NCBI GenBank assembly: GCA_017577925.1
Contig: PKQU01000123.1
Coordinates: forward strand, 1 to 6,204
Reading direction: 5' to 3'
Length of the DNA stretch: 6,204 bases
From: Bacillota bacterium
GTDB taxonomy: Bacteria > Bacillota > Bacilli > Calditerricolales > Calditerricolaceae
Shown here: in pieces, positions 5,864 through 6,204 of the stretch
How positions within the stretch are numbered: the stretch's first letter is position 1
How the letters are laid out: each line of letters opens with the position of its first letter
Translations under genes and position numbers: made by a program
The notes under the pieces: generated by a model
Databases searched by the model: none
The model's input: the letters and a program-made list of their open reading frames with translations, nothing else
Told to the model about the DNA's origin: nothing

Positions 5864-6204
5864 TCAATCCTCTCCTTCTACGCGGTAGCAGCTTTTGATC
5901 TCGCGCACCACGTCGAGGGCGGCCAGCCTCGCCAGCGCCTCGTCCTTGCTCTTTTTCGTCGCGTGGTGCGTCACCAGGATAATCTCGGCCTGGCCCGCTC
6001 CCTTGAACGGTTCCTGCAACACCTGGGACAGGCTGATGTCGCAGTCGGCAAAGAGCTGCGTGATCTTGGCCAGCACACCGGTGCGGTCGTCCACCACGAG
6101 GCGCAGGAAATACTGGGCCACCATCTGCTCCGGTGTTTTGAGGGCCTTGGGGCGGTACGGCGCAACCATGCCGCGGCCATTGACGCCCAATTTCATGTTC
6201 TTGA
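5864..6204 (-). CDS. hom: Homoserine dehydrogenase, C-terminal part with ACT domain (partial)
   Basis: Homoserine dehydrogenase reduces aspartate 4-semialdehyde to homoserine, the branch point to threonine and methionine, in the cytoplasm. Only the last 112 residues are visible. The reading frame stays open to the right window edge, so the NAD(P)-binding and catalytic domains lie outside. The visible part starts with the family-typical linker MKLGVNGRGMVAPYRP. It continues into an ACT domain beginning near QYFLRLVVDDRTGVLAKI, with the characteristic D-x-x-G-V-L turn, and ends at a TGA. In Gram-positive enzymes this domain is associated with feedback control by threonine; that is family knowledge. 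The stop codon is one base from the GTG start of thrC, and the thrC ribosome binding site lies inside the hom 3' end, so the two are probably translationally coupled. The ACT domain alone could belong to other enzymes, but the linker and the thrC/thrB neighbours make hom nearly certain. Confidence 0.93.
   Translation of the reverse strand, partial: KNMKLGVNGRGMVAPYRPKALKTPEQMVAQYFLRLVVDDRTGVLAKITQLFADCDISLSQVLQEPFKGAGQAEIILVTHHATKKSKDEALARLAALDVVREIKSCYRVEGED

Overview
The window is a GC-rich chromosomal segment in which every supported gene lies on the minus strand, so transcription runs from high to low coordinates. Amino-acid genes (hom, thrC, thrB, pheA, ilvE) are followed by two genes of spore-coat families: a SafA-like LysM protein and a CotS/YutH-family kinase-like protein. 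Endospore genes, strong Shine-Dalgarno sequences and the hom-thrC-thrB order point to an endospore-forming member of the Bacillota, probably a high-GC and perhaps thermophilic Bacillales-like lineage. The lineage is inferred from gene content and composition; no marker gene fixes it.

Layout in transcription order: the 3' end of hom, homoserine dehydrogenase with its ACT domain (5864-6204, cut by the window edge); thrC, threonine synthase (4798-5862); thrB, homoserine kinase (3780-4760); pheA, prephenate dehydratase with an ACT domain (2866-3777); a short intergenic stretch (2723-2865); ilvE, branched-chain aminotransferase (1823-2722); the SafA-like gene (1093-1743); and the CotS/YutH-like gene (34-1065). 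The minus strand at the left edge appears to hold the start of another gene.

hom-thrC-thrB-pheA are packed with gaps of 1, 37 and 2 nt and look like one operon. hom, thrB and thrC make threonine from aspartate semialdehyde. pheA feeds phenylalanine synthesis, and ilvE performs the last step of isoleucine, leucine and valine synthesis, with threonine being the usual isoleucine precursor. The SafA-like and CotS/YutH-like proteins would act in the sporulating mother cell.

The most informative non-coding signal is near the pheA/ilvE junction. A near-consensus sigma-A promoter (TTGACG, 17 nt, TATAAT) lies inside the last codons of pheA. It is followed by a leader with a perfect 10-bp inverted repeat and a possible 42-codon ORF whose stop overlaps the ilvE start. 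The promoter spacer is a run of TTC triplets that also encodes a serine tail on PheA. I see no CRISPR array, mobile element, tRNA, rRNA or defence system, and nothing that suggests a wholly new system.
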